A stretch of 64,000 nt of DNA from Lolium rigidum (Eukaryota; Streptophyta; Magnoliopsida; Poales; Poaceae): NCBI RefSeq assembly GCF_022539505.1, contig NC_061510.1, positions 401,990,249 to 402,054,248 on the forward strand, written 5' to 3'. Positions within the stretch are counted from its first letter, which is position 1; each line of letters begins with the position of its first letter. The notes beneath the pieces are model-generated. The model was given only the letters and a program-made list of their open reading frames with translations, searched no databases and was not told the origin of the DNA. A program made the translations under genes and the position numbers. Positions 35,068-46,037 of this stretch are shown in pieces.

Positions 35068-36847
35068 TGTAGGATAACGTTGCATAGAAAACAAAAATTT
35101 CCTACCGCGAACACGCAATCCAAGCCAAGATGCAATCTAGAAGACGGTAGCAACGAGGGGGTATCGAGTCTCACCCTTGAAGAGATTCCAAAGCCTACAA
35201 GATGAGGCTCTTGTTGCTGCGGTAGACGTTCACTTGCCGCTTGCAAAAGCGCGTAGAAGATCTTGATCACGATCGGTTCCGGCGCCACGAACGGGCAGCA
35301 CCTACGTACTCGGTCACACGTTCGGTTGTTGATGAAGACGACGTCCACCTCCCGAGCGGGCAGCAGAAGTAGTAGCTCCTCTTGAATCCGACAGCACGAC
35401 GGCGTGGTGTCGGTGGCGGTGGAGAACTCCGGCGGAGCTTCGCTAAAGCACGCGGGAGCTATGGAGGAGAGGGGGCGGCTAGGGTTTGGGAGGGGGTGGC
35501 CGGCCACTCAAGGGGGCGGCCAGGTTGTGGTCTTGGGGTGGTCGGCCCCCTCCCTTGGCCCCTCATTATATAGGTGGATCCCCAAGAGTTGGTCTCCAAG
35601 TCTTCGAATAAGACCCGAACCAAAAACCTTCCATAAGGAGGGGAAACCTAGCCAAGCTAGGACTCCCACCAAAGGTGGGAGTTCCACCTCCCATATGGGG
35701 GGTGGCCGGCCCCTAAGGGGAGTCCACTTGGGACTCCTCCCCCACTAGGGTTGGCCGGCCACGGAGGTGGAGTCCCATGTGGACTCCACCTTCCTTGGCG
35801 GTTTCTTCCGGACTTTTCTAGAACCTTCTAGAACCTTCCATAGAACCTTCCGCGACATTTTATTTCACATAAAATGACATCCTATATATGAATCTTATTC
35901 TCCGGACCATTCCGGAACTCCTCGTGATGTCCGGGATCTCATCCGGGACTCCGAACAAATATTCGAACTCCATTCCATATTCAAGTACTACCATTTCAAC
36001 ATCCAACTTTAAGTGTGTCACCCTACGGTTCGTGAACTATGTGGACATGGTTGAGTACTCACTCCGACCAATAACCAATAGCGGGATCTGGAGATCCATA
36101 ATGACTCCCACATATTCAACGATGACTTTAGTGATCGAATGAACCATTCACATACAATACCAATTCCCTTTGTCACGCGATATTTTACTTGTCCGAGGTT
36201 TGATCTTCGGTATCACTCCATACCTTGTTCAACCTCGTCTCCTGACAAGTACTCTTTACTCGTACCATGGTATGTGGTCTCTTATGAACTTATTCATATG
36301 CTTGCAAGACATTAGGCGACATTCCACCGAGAGGGCCCAGAGTATATCTATCCGTCATCGGGATGGACAAATCCCACTGTTGATCCATATGCCTCAACTC
36401 ATACTTTCCGGATACTTAATCCCACCTTTATAGCCACCCATTTACGCGAGTGGTGTTTGGTGTAATCAAAGTACCTTTCCGGTATAAGTGATTTATATGA
36501 TCTCATGGTCATAAGGACTAGGTAACTATGTATCGAAAGCTTATAGCAAATAACTTAATGACGAGATCTTATGCTACGCTTAATTTTGGGTGTATCCATT
36601 ACATCATTCATACAATGATATAACCTTGTTATTAATAACATCCAATGTTCATGATTATGAAACTAATCATCCATTAATAAACAAGCTAGTTTAAGAGGCA
36701 TACTAGGGACTTCTTTGTTGTCTACATATCACACATGTACTAATGTTTCGGTTAATACAATTATAGCATGATATATAAACATTTATCATAAACATAAAGA
36801 TATAAATAATAACCACTTTATTATTGCCTCTAGGGCATATCTCCTTC
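35068..36847 (-). repeat. Copia-type element 1 LTR
   Basis: It reads on the minus strand from TGAAGGAGATATGCCC (36847) to TTATCCTACA (35068), 1780 bp. This start followed by TAGAGGCAATAATAAA is characteristic of the BARE/Angela/WIS group of Triticeae Copia elements. The middle contains reiterated AGTCCCACTTGG-type words and GGCCGGCC blocks (35690-35800). It is inserted into the tail of element C. Confidence 0.75.
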
Positions 36848-37776
36848 ACCTTCGCCATGAACATTATGAGCTAAGAACACATGTGTTCATATGAACCAGC
36901 GGAGCGTGTCTCTCTCCCACACAAGCATGATGGATCATATTTTATTCAAACAAAAACAAAAACAAACAGACGCTCCAAGTAAAGTACATAAGATGTGACC
37001 GAATAAAAAAACAACTTTCAAGAGAAATGACCTAATAAATTTGTCGATGAAGAAGGGGATGCCTTGGGCATCCCCAAGCTTAGACGCTTGGATCTTCTTA
37101 AAATATGCAGGGATGAACCACGGGGGCATCCCCAAGCTTAGACTTTTCACTCTTCTTGATCATAGTATATCATCCTCCTCTCTTGACCCTTGAAAACTTC
37201 CTCCACACCAAACTCGAAACAACTCATTAGAGGGTTAGTGCATACTCAAAATTCACATGTTTAGAGGTGACACAATCATTCTTAACACTTCTGGACATTG
37301 CTCAAAGCTACTGGAAGGTAATGGAACAAAGAAATCCATCCAACATAGCAAAAGAAGCAATGCGAAATAAAAGGCAGAATCTGTCAAAACAGAACAGTCC
37401 GTAAAGACGAATTTTAAAGAGGCACCAGACTTGCTCAAATTAAAATTCTCAAATTGAATGAAAGTTGCGTACATATCTGAGGATCACTCACGTAAATTGG
37501 CATAATTTTCTGAGTTACCTACAGAGAATTAGGCCCAGATTCGTGACGACAAGAAATGCAGTTTCTGCAGCAGTAATACAAATCTAGTATGAACCTTACT
37601 ATCAAAGACTTTACTTGGCACAACAATGCAATAAAACTAAGATAAGGAGAGGTTGCTACAGTAGTAACAACTTCCAAGACTCAAAATAAAAAACAAAATT
37701 ACCGTAGTAAAATAAACACATGGGTTATCTCCCAAGAAGTTCTTTCTTTATAGCCATTAAGATGGGCTCAGCAGTT

Positions 37777-38505
37777 TTAATGATGCACTCGCAAGAGATA
37801 GTATTTGAAGCAAAAGAGAGCTTCAAGAGGCAAATTCAAAACACATTTAAGCCTAACATGCTTCCTATGAAAAGGAATCTTGTAAATAAACAAGTTCATG
37901 AGGAGCAAAGTAACAAGTATAGGAAGATAGAACAAGTGTAGCTTCAAAAAATTTAGCACATAGAGAGGCATTTTAGTAACATGAAAATTTCTACAACCAT
38001 ATTTTCCTCTCTCATAATAACTTTCAGTAGCATCATGAGCAAACTCAACAATATAACTATCACATAAAGCATTCTTATCATGAGTCTCATGCATAAAATT
38101 ATTACTACTCCCAACATAAGCATAATCAATTTTATTAGTAATAGTGGGAGCAAATTCAACAAAGTAGCTATCATTATTATTTTCATCATCAAATATAGGA
38201 GGCATATTGTAATCATAATCAAATTTATCCTCCATAACAAGCGGTACTAAAAGACTACTATCATTATAATCATCATAAACAGGAGGCAAAGTATCATCAA
38301 AGTAAATTTTCTCCTCAATGCTTGGGGGACTAAAAAGATCATGCTCATCGGAACCAGCTTCCCCAAGCTTAGAACTTTCTATATCATTAGCAACAATGGT
38401 ATTCAAAGTGTTCATACTAATATGTTCCATGGGTTTTTTAATTTTCGCATCAAACCATCCATGTCTTAAATCAGGAAATAGAATAAGAAGCTCATTGTTG
38501 TCCAT
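37777..38505 (-). CDS. Element C unknown 242-residue protein with a C-terminal membrane segment
   Basis: The frame runs from MDNNELLILFPDLRHG to YLLRVHH without interruption. Residues 40-160 are acidic and rich in Asp, Asn, Ser and Tyr, with repeated short motifs (DSYFVEFAP, DSYIVEFAH). Residues about 183-210 form one strong hydrophobic segment, followed by a basic stretch (HRKHVRLK). It stands directly after the primer site, where gag normally starts, but I recognise no gag, protease or envelope signature. Against the element B copy, length differences fall on codon boundaries and the hydrophobic segment is kept. That pattern suggests the protein was selected while the family was moving. Confidence 0.6.
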   Translation of the reverse strand: MDNNELLILFPDLRHGWFDAKIKKPMEHISMNTLNTIVANDIESSKLGEAGSDEHDLFSPPSIEEKIYFDDTLPPVYDDYNDSSLLVPLVMEDKFDYDYNMPPIFDDENNNDSYFVEFAPTITNKIDYAYVGSSNNFMHETHDKNALCDSYIVEFAHDATESYYERGKYGCRNFHVTKMPLYVLNFLKLHLFYLPILVTLLLMNLFIYKIPFHRKHVRLKCVLNLPLEALFCFKYYLLRVHH

Positions 38506-38641
38506 TATGCCAAACTAGTGTAAACAAGAAACAAAAAGATGCAATTGCAGGATCTAGAGGAAATAGCTTCGAACACTCACACAATGGCGCCAGAAAAGTA
38601 CTTTTACCTGGGACCGAAGTATGAGTGCCTTTTAACTTTCC

Positions 38642-38659
38642 TCCCCGGCAACGGCGCCA
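38642..38659 (-). promoter_or_regulatory. Element C primer-binding site
   Basis: It is an exact tRNA-Asp complement of 18 bases, 10 bases inside the LTR. A partial second copy with the same spacer (ATGGCGCCAGAAAAGTAC on the plus strand) lies at about 38584-38605. Confidence 0.8.
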
Positions 38660-38669
38660 GAAAAGTGCT

Positions 38670-40385
38670 TGATGTCTACGTGTGCTTCTATTCTTGTAGA
38701 TAGTGTTGGGCCTCCAAGAGCAGAGGTTTGTAGAACAGCAGCAAGTTTCCCTTAAGTGGATCACCCAAGGTTTATCGAACTCAGGGAGGAAGAGGTCAAA
38801 GATATCCCTCTCATGCAACCCTGCAACCACAAAGCAAGAAGTCTCTTGTGTCCCCAACACACCTAATAGGTGCACTAGTTCGGCGAAGAGATAGTGAAAT
38901 ACATGTGGTATGAATAAGTATAAGCAGTAGTAACGGCACCAGAAAAGTGCTTTGCCCAGGACTGGCGTGTGGTTGATGGTGGTAATATTGCGGACAGTAG
39001 AGATGCAGTAAAACAGTAAACAAGCAGCGATAGGAGTATTTAGGAATAAGGCCTAGGGATCATACTTTCACTAGTGGACACTCTCAACTTTGATCACATA
39101 ACAGAATAAATAGATAAATGCTAGACTCTACACTCTCTTGTTGGATGATGAACACCACTAACTGTGTAGGATTACATGAACCCTCAATACCGGAGTTAAC
39201 AAGCTCCAGAATATTCGATGTTCATGTTTAAATAACCTTAGAGTGCATGACAGATCAACACAACTAAACCAAGTACTAACATAGCATGCACACTGTCACC
39301 TTCACACTACGAAAGGAGGCATAGATCACGTCAATACCATCATAGCAATAGTTAACTTCATAATCTACAAGAGATCGCAATCATAGCCTACGCCAAGTAC
39401 TACACGATGCACACACTATCACCATTACACCGTGCAGGAGGAATAAACTACTTTAATAACATCACTAGAGTAGCACACGAGATAAATTGTGATACAAAAC
39501 ACATTGCAATCATAAAGAGATATAAATAAGCACTTCACTATGCCATTCATAACGAGTGAATAAGTATTCCGTGAAATATAACCTAAGAGACCCACACGGT
39601 GCACACACTTGTCACCTTTACACACGTGGGACAAGGAGTCTCCAGAGATCACATAAGTAAAACCCACTTGACTAGCATAATGACATCTAGATTACAAGCA
39701 TCATCATATGAATCTCAATCATGTAAGGCAGCTCATGAGATTATTGTATTGAAGTACATAGGGAGAGAGATTAACCCCATAGCTACCGGTACAGCCCTTA
39801 GCCTCGATGGAGAACTACTCCTTCCTCATGGGAGACAGCAGCGTTGATGAAGATGGCGGTGGTGTCGATGAAGGAGCCTTCCGGGGGCACTTCCCCGTCC
39901 CGGCGGCGTGCCGGAACAGAGACTCCTGTCCCCCAGATCTTGGCTTCGCGATGGCGGCGGCTCGGAAGGTTTCTCGTACCGTGGCTTTTTCGTATCGTGT
40001 TTTAGGTCGGGGACCTTTATATAGGCGAAGAGGCGGCGTCGGAAGGTCAACGAGGCGACGACACAACAGGGGCGCGGACCCCCTTGGCCGCGCCGGCCTC
40101 ATCGTTTGGTGGGCCTGTGGCCCCCTCCGACGGCTCTTGGGTGTTCTGGAAGCTTCATGCAATCCTAAGATGCTGGGCGTTGATTTCGTCCGATTCCGAG
40201 AATATTTCCTTACTAGGATTTCGAAACCAAAAACAGCGAAACGACAAGCGGCCCTTCGGCATCTCGTCAATAGGTTAGTTCCGGAAAACGCATAAATATG
40301 ACATAAAGTATGTATAAAACATGTAGATATCATCAATAATGTGGCATGGAACATAAGAAATTATCGATACGTCGGAGACGTATCA
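38670..40385 (-). repeat. Element C 5' LTR
   Basis: It is 1716 bp and runs on the minus strand from TGATACGTCTCC (40385) to GTAGACATCA (38670). A relic of a primer site with spacer (TAACGGCACC AGAAAAGTGC on the plus strand) lies inside at 38931-38952. A TATA box CCTATATAAAGG (minus) lies near 40014-40026. Confidence 0.85.
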
Positions 40386-41289
40386 CCCCCGTCCAGGGGT
40401 TGTGTCCGCCCGCCCACGGCGGAGTGGGGTGTGAGTACCTAGGGCGCGGACCGACGATGCCAGGGCCGCCGTTGTTGCCACCGCCACGGCCACCACCACG
40501 GCCACGGCGACGGCCGCGGCCACCGCCCCCTCCTCCTTGGTGTTGTTGCGGCTGAGGCGTAGAGTGTGGAGGGGCGGGGGTGGGCGCCGGTGGAGCTCCT
40601 CCGCCATGAGGAAGAACGCTGTTGCCGCTTGCCCATAGAGCGGTGTGAACCGCCCGGGTGCGCACACCCTTCAGCCGGCGTTCCTCCAGCCGGAGGTAGT
40701 CTTCCGCCCGCTCGAACGTAGGGTTGGTCATGAGGGTGAGGTTGGAGGCGGCGTTGCCGAGGTCCTCGCTGAGGCCGGCGGTGAGGGTGGAGAGGAGGAG
40801 CTCGTCGCCAATCCGGAACCCAAGGTCCCGGAGCTCGTCGGAGATTGCCTTGAGGCGCGGGCGATGGCGTCCAAGGTTTGATCGCCCTGGGGTGTGCCGA
40901 AGAATTCCTGCTGCAAAAAAACAACACGTTGGAGCTTGTTATTGGTGAAGAGGCCGTTGATCTTTCCCCACACCGTGCGGGCATCATCGCCTTCCCGAAC
41001 GACGGTCTTGAAGATGTCCGGCGAGACGGTGAGGAAGAGCCGGCGGATGATGGTGGCGTCGAAGGCCGGCCCGGTCGGCGTCGCAGGTGAGGAGGTCGGC
41101 GGTGCCGTCGATGTGATCGCGCAGGTTGTACTCGCGGAAGAGGAGGTAGAAGTACGTCTTCCAGGCGAGGTAGTTGGCGGCGCTGGTGGACAGCTTGACG
41201 GGGACATGATCGGTGATGGCGACGGCGCGGAGCTGGCCGGGGTCGGGGATGGAGGAGTCAGCGAAGGGGTTGGAGCTAGGGGTTGACAT
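40386..41289 (-). pseudogene. Copia 2 gag, frameshifted and truncated
   Basis: On the minus strand the product starts MSTPSSNPFADSSIPDPG at 41289. It has the Copia gag (UBN2-type) pattern: NYLAWKTYFYLLFREYNLRDHIDG, then DATIIRRLFLTVSPDIFKTV and ARTVWGKINGLFTNNK. The frame shifts near 41060-41080 and again near 40740. A Gly/Arg-rich segment (about 40460-40540) precedes the point at 40386 where the LTR of element C interrupts the frame. It would package RNA in particles; it is not functional. Confidence 0.75.
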
Positions 41290-41420
41290 GATGAGGAAGG
41301 GGAGGCGGCTGGAGAGGGAGGAGAGGCGGCTCTGCTAGGGTTTAGGGGTTAGGGGAGGGGGGGTGCGGCGCACGGGGAGGAGAGGTGGCGCGCGGCTAGG
41401 GTTTAGGATCTAGGAGGTGT

Positions 41421-41429
41421 CTGATACCA
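41421..41429 (-). promoter_or_regulatory. Copia 2 primer-binding site
   Basis: On the minus strand the sequence after the LTR is TGGTATCAGACACC, matching the usual tRNA-iMet-type primer site (TGGTATCAGA) of plant Copia elements. Confidence 0.7.
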
Positions 41430-41608
41430 TGTAGAAGGAGATGCAATGCTCGATGTATTGATCGGATGCATATGGCGGTACATATATAGGCCACGTCCTC
41501 GACTATACAAGGAAGGAGGCGGGCCCAATAGTAAATACAAGGATATGTATCGCTATACAATAACTACAGAGGATACACATCCAGATATACAAGATATGTA
41601 TCTCAACA
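41430..41608 (-). repeat. Copia 2 LTR, 179 bp
   Basis: It starts TGTTGAGATACATATC at 41608 and ends CTCCTTCTACA at 41430 on the minus strand, with a CCTATATATG promoter-like box near 41478-41488. It is much shorter than the other LTRs here. It borders the right arm at GATAT (41609-41613), the presumed target duplication. The empty site is in the left arm at 11050-11054. Confidence 0.75.
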
Positions 41609-41881
41609 GATATGAGCTGCACCATGTGGTCGTGCGCTACTAATAGTGTATTTTCATGCTGCTAATAACAATTTTTTTACTAGCGTGCTCAACTGAAGTT
41701 TTTCTATAACATATACGTGCTGCAGCGTAATCACCTTGCTGATAAGGAGTCATTGATGTGTCAAACCGTAACAACATTGGTTTTCCGTGTTCGAAGCATG
41801 AGACGGTGGTCTATATGTGACTTTGTTTGCACGACATTTGCAGTTGTCACCGTGATTGCAGAATGCACGTGGCACACACGG

Positions 41882-42560
41882 TAAACCCTATACACCGACT
41901 AGGCCGGTGCGTACGCGAGCGGTACGGGCCGGCCCAGTTAGGAGCGAGCTTCCTCTTTTTTACGTTTTTTCTTTTCATTTTTGTTTCTCCTTTTTCTGTT
42001 TCATTTTCCTGTTTTTGTTTTCTGTTTTATTTTTCTTTTGTTCTTTTTTCGTTTCGAAAATTATTAAATTTTAACAAATTTTATAATTTGAACAAATTTA
42101 TAATTTTGAACGAATTTTGAAATTTTATAAATTTATATTTAAACGAATTTTGCAATTTGAACAAATTTTTAATCTTGAACGAATTTTGAAATTAGAAAAA
42201 AAAAATTTGAACAATTTTTAAAATTTGAAAAAAAATTAATCTTGAACGAATTTTGAATTTTGAACAAATTTTAAATTTCGAACAAATTTTGAAATTAGTT
42301 AAAAAATCATTTTACAAAATTGTTCAAATTTTAAAAAACATTCAGTTTCAAAAATTGTTCCAAGTTAAAAATGTTCAGAATTTGGAATTTTTATTTTCCA
42401 AAAGTATTCACATTCTGCAAAAAAATATAAATGGAGAAAAAAACAAAAAGGAAAATCAGTTACCTGATGCTGTTGGGCCGCGGCCCAGCAAGCCACCTCA
42501 CGCCTGTAGGGGTGTGCGGTGCTGTGCGAGCACCGCACTGGTCGGTGTACAGCATCACCC
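41882..42560. mobile_element. Mutator-like AT-rich element (right-arm copy)
   Basis: It is flanked by perfect 10 bp direct repeats GCACACACGG at 41872-41881 and 42561-42570. The ends share the inverted motif CTATACACCGAC / CTGTACACCGAC. GGGCCGGCCC (41928-41938) and GGGCCGCGGCCC (42476-42487) palindromes flank a core of repeated GAACAAATTTT words. It is the same insertion as 10099-10781. Confidence 0.75.
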
Positions 42561-42570
42561 GCACACACGG

Positions 42571-43020
42571 GAGCGCCTATCCACCGCATTTAGCGGGAGC
42601 CAAGGGTTGCTCCGCTTATGGTTCTTCCTTCCGGGCCGCTCCAAACGTGGCCCAATAAACCTACTATTTTTTCCTTTCTTTTCGTCCGTTTAGTTTAGAT
42701 TCTAAATTCGAACAAAATTTTAAACGAAACAAAATTAAAAATTGAACAAATTCAAAACCGAACAATTCGAAAACAATGAATTTTAAAATTGAACAAATTT
42801 CAGATTTGAATAATTTCAGAGTTGAACAATTTTATAATGTGAACATTGTTAAATCAGAACAAAAAACAAATTTAAACAAATTTCGAAATCAGCAAAACCA
42901 GAAAAAACTGAAAAGAACCGAAAAACTTGAGAAAGGCCGAAAAAACCGGAAACCAAAGAGAAAACCGTACAGGCTGGCGTGCTCCTACTACGCGCTAGGG
43001 GCCGCTGGCGGCACAGGGCC
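42571..43020. repeat. AT-rich repeat upstream of the gene 2 copy
   Basis: It is the counterpart of 9640-10088. GAACAA/AAATTG words dominate the core, with G+C-rich edges. It ends immediately upstream of the first possible leader of gene 2. Confidence 0.5.
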
Positions 43021-43145
43021 GTTCTTAAAAGCCCATGGCTTTGGCCCAGACATCAATACCTTTCCCCTTCAGACGACGAAACCAAAATCTCAAACCCTCG
43101 CTGGTCGCTGCCCGGCCGCCGCCCGCCGCCCGCCCTACTCCGTCC

Positions 43146-43979
43146 ATGGTGCGGGTGATTGTCGTCGGTCACCTCGTTTTCACGGTACCCTCCTCTCATG
43201 GAGATGACCAGGTTCGCGGGATGGAGGAAGGTTTCGACCCACAGCAGCAAGCAGAAGACGCCGCCCGCTTGAGGTTTGGGAGGATCTTCGTGATGGTAAT
43301 AAAGTTCCTTCTTCCTTGCCGCTCGTACATATCTCCCAGTTGGAGAACTAAGATGATTGCTCTTTTACCAAAGATTTTGCTTCCTAAGAGACACAGTAGG
43401 AGATTTCAACAGCATACGTATTTACATAAATTTTCAACAGATATAAGAATATGGCATGACCAAATAAGACATGATTTCGGCCCATGACTGGACACATGGT
43501 CGTTTGCTATTGAATCAAGTCTTAAATTCTTGAAATAAACTCTAAACAAACCACATGGCCAGATTTATTTGCATTCCATGATAAACGAAAGATTGAAGTC
43601 ATACTGATATGATATCATCTTATTATTATATTGTTTGCAAACTATCTTTTGTTGTGGATCGAGTTAATCAGGTGTTGTGAAGATGTATTTGTTTCAATTT
43701 CGAGCATAATCTGAGAAATAAACTAACCGATCGATCACACTGCACATCACCGAGAGTTTTGCTTTACAACGTAGTGCTTACAATCCTGACATGCTTTTGA
43801 AGAGTTTAACGGGTACAGTGAGCATCGTAATGTTACTTTGGCTTTTCGTTATGCGGTATTTATACAAGGATCCTGACTATCAAGACATTTCTACTTTGAT
43901 ATTGGGCTCACTTATTTCTCTCGCTCCGACTGCATTTATGTACATGGTAACACGAGAAGATGAGGCAACCTACACCTAG
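43146..43979 (+). CDS. Gene 2 copy, right arm, intact two-exon membrane protein
   Basis: Exon 1 is 43146-43295 (or from the ATG at 43221), ending ATG/GTAATA. Exon 2 is 43803-43979. The product has the same length as the left copy (108 or 83 residues), with both membrane segments and the REDEATYT end unchanged apart from conservative substitutions such as V for L and L for V in the first segment. The acceptor has decayed from TTGCAG to TTGAAG, which keeps AG but may splice less well. Function is unknown. The gene faces the broken gene 1 copy. Confidence 0.58.
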
Positions 43980-44169
43980 AGCATACCAGCAACTTCATGG
44001 GGAGGCATATTTGTAGTTTGATTTTATATAGCAAGACAAGAATAATTATATAGTGAACTTTTCCATTCTTGATGAGTAAAGTGTACTTCCTTTATTGCAA
44101 ACAATTTGCATCTTGCAACCTCTTTGTTTCTGCTTGGTGGGAGGCACCAGTCAGTGAAAAAAAAAGCTA

Positions 44170-44272
44170 CTCCCTCCGATTCATATTAATTGACTTCAAT
44201 ATGGATGTATCTAGAACTAAAATGTGTCTAGATACATCCACATTAGAGTCAATTAATATGGATCGGAGGGAG
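44170..44272. mobile_element. Stowaway MITE present in the right arm only
   Basis: The 103 bp element has inverted ends CTCCCTCCGAT / ATCGGAGGGAG, near-complete internal self-complementarity, and TA on both sides (44168-44169 and 44273-44274). In the left arm the same place near 8490 is an uninterrupted AGCTAGTGCATT, which is the empty site. It inserted after the duplication (or was precisely lost on the left). Confidence 0.92.
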
Positions 44273-44431
44273 TAGTGCATTCCCAAAATGGGTCGAGAGG
44301 TGGGGATGTCTATCAGGCTGTTTAAAATGAAATGGTACGTGACTTAGAAGGAGGAAGACAACAGCTGCGATGGTGGAGCCCACCAGCAAGCTTGTCGCGG
44401 TGCTAGGGTGCTCGGCAAGGGTTTAGGGATA

Positions 44432-44695
44432 TCATGTGTGTGGCTCCTCATGTAGTAGCCGGATGCAGAGCTTGCCAACCTGTTGGTCGGTGGCTAGCGC
44501 GTGCACACTTGTACGCCGGGGCCTCTCTAGTAGTGATCCGAACCATGTGGGTCTGGGACAGACCGACATATCATCCATCGTGATCATTGCGTGGTTGACA
44601 TGGTTTCGGCAATGCAAGACCATGTTGCGGTCATCGAGGCTGACCACTTGGCCTAAGACTTTTGGCATGTCGGGTCCTTTTGCAGTTGAAGACAA
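44432..44695 (-). CDS. Doubtful 87-residue open frame, right-arm copy
   Basis: It is the counterpart of 8067-8330 with a few substitutions (for example N/V, Y/C and R/H changes). Its coding status is unsupported beyond the open frame. Confidence 0.2.
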   Translation of the reverse strand: MSSTAKGPDMPKVLGQVVSLDDRNMVLHCRNHVNHAMITMDDMSVCPRPTWFGSLLERPRRTSVHALATDQQVGKLCIRLLHEEPHT

Positions 44696-45622
44696 TAGAC
44701 TACGGATAGGCAGGTAAAATTCCAGTGGAAAATATGATTTGTGGTTTTACACATTTCGGCATACAAGTGTATATAGTGTAGCATTGGTTAGTGATGATTT
44801 TCTTTCCTGGGCTCACTTAGGTAACTAGGGAGTAAGAATATTGTGGTAAAAATATGAGATCATTTTGATAAGTGCACATGTGATTTAGGTCATTTTTAAG
44901 ATTTATGGTACAAAATAATATCAATAGCTTTGATAAACATTTGAACTGTCGAACTTCATATTTTCGTAGATATTGCCTTTGCATGGATAGTAGATATACC
45001 ATAAAATTTTCTCATGCCTTTTTCAAGTAATATAAAGAGGGGTTCCTTTGTAGGACCAAGGAAATAGGGAATCTTTTTTATAATAAAATGGAAATTTTCA
45101 AATATTGGTATAGTGTGACAAATAGGTGGATTTTGAATACGTGTGATTAGACTGTCCTCGTGAAGATGAAAGTTGCTCCACAACATCACTTTCCATAATA
45201 TTTAATTAGGATAGCTACCATATGATAACTTGTTATAGAACTGGTTGGAAATTTATTTGGTGTACGATAACAAAAGAAACGATTTTTTTTTTTACTGAAA
45301 CATACTTAAGTGAGATATTGATTTGATGTCCTCGTAGATGTACAGCTAATGGTGAAAACAAATTGTCAATCGGATAGATCGTTTGAGCTATAGTTTTTTT
45401 TTTTTGAAACCAGGTTTTAGCACACTAATATGATTGTAGTTGTGTTTTGGTCTTGTGCATTGAGCATCCATTTTACTCTGCTTGTTCCAGAAATTGGTAT
45501 GACGAGACAAAGATCCGATGAGTACTAGCTGCGTGCTCAATTCGGTATTCAGTTCTGCATAATATCTTCCTGCATGTTAGGTATCTTTTTCTATAGAGCC
45601 TCATTATGGGGAGTGATGTTTT
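44696..45622. other. Right-arm intergenic stretch, no gene seen
   Basis: It is collinear with 7144-8066. It is A/T-rich and has no recognisable product. Confidence 0.4.
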
Positions 45623-46037
45623 GGCTCCTGGGTGCATATGCTCCCTTTAGTTTGAACTGCGATTTTGATACATTTTGAAATGTCAAAAAATTTGAAACGA
45701 AAAATTCATGTGTACATCTTCACATGCTAAGTGCGACCAAAGTCTTTCCAAGAAAAATTAACTTGTAGTTGTAAAAAAGACAAACTTTAGTGATGAAAAG
45801 GAGGCTTTTTGTGAGACTTATTTTGTACCCATGCGCTAATTTCCGTGCCAAAAAACTATAGGCACTATAGAATGAAAGAGGGAGTATTTTTTTAGATCGA
45901 TCACAAAAAATATAGGTTTTTCGCGAAACTACATGAACACACGTTGATTGTCGAGATGTACGTGCGACTTTTTTTGTTAAATTTTAACAATTAGAAATAT
46001 GTTTGTTAGGTGGAGGGAGCATATGCACCCAAGAGCC
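45623..46037. mobile_element. MITE-like inverted-repeat element, right-arm copy
   Basis: It has the same ends as 6790-7143 (GGCTCCTGGGTGCATATG and its inverse). It is longer because of the 57 bp insertion at 45828-45884. Confidence 0.7.
45828..45884. mobile_element. 57 bp Stowaway-like relic
   Basis: One end reads CTCCCTCTTTCATTCTATAG on the minus strand and the other is CCCATGCGCTAA, without the matching inverted end. TA flanks both sides (45826-45827, 45885-45886). The left arm has a single TA and no insert near 6945. Confidence 0.6.

Larger units (their letters stand above)
36848..40385 (-). mobile_element. Element C: sister of B, 5' half
   Basis: On the minus strand it has the 5' LTR (40385-38670), primer site (38642-38659), an intact 242-residue frame, and the first part of the tail to 36848. 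There Copia 1 interrupts it. The remainder is not in the visible sequence. The hairpin GGGGATGCC-TTG-GGCATCCCC lies at 37055-37075. It is inserted into the gag of Copia 2. Confidence 0.8.

Noticed and set aside
40439..40987. 182-codon minus-strand frame rich in Arg/Pro
   Set aside because: It is an out-of-frame reading of the Copia 2 gag.
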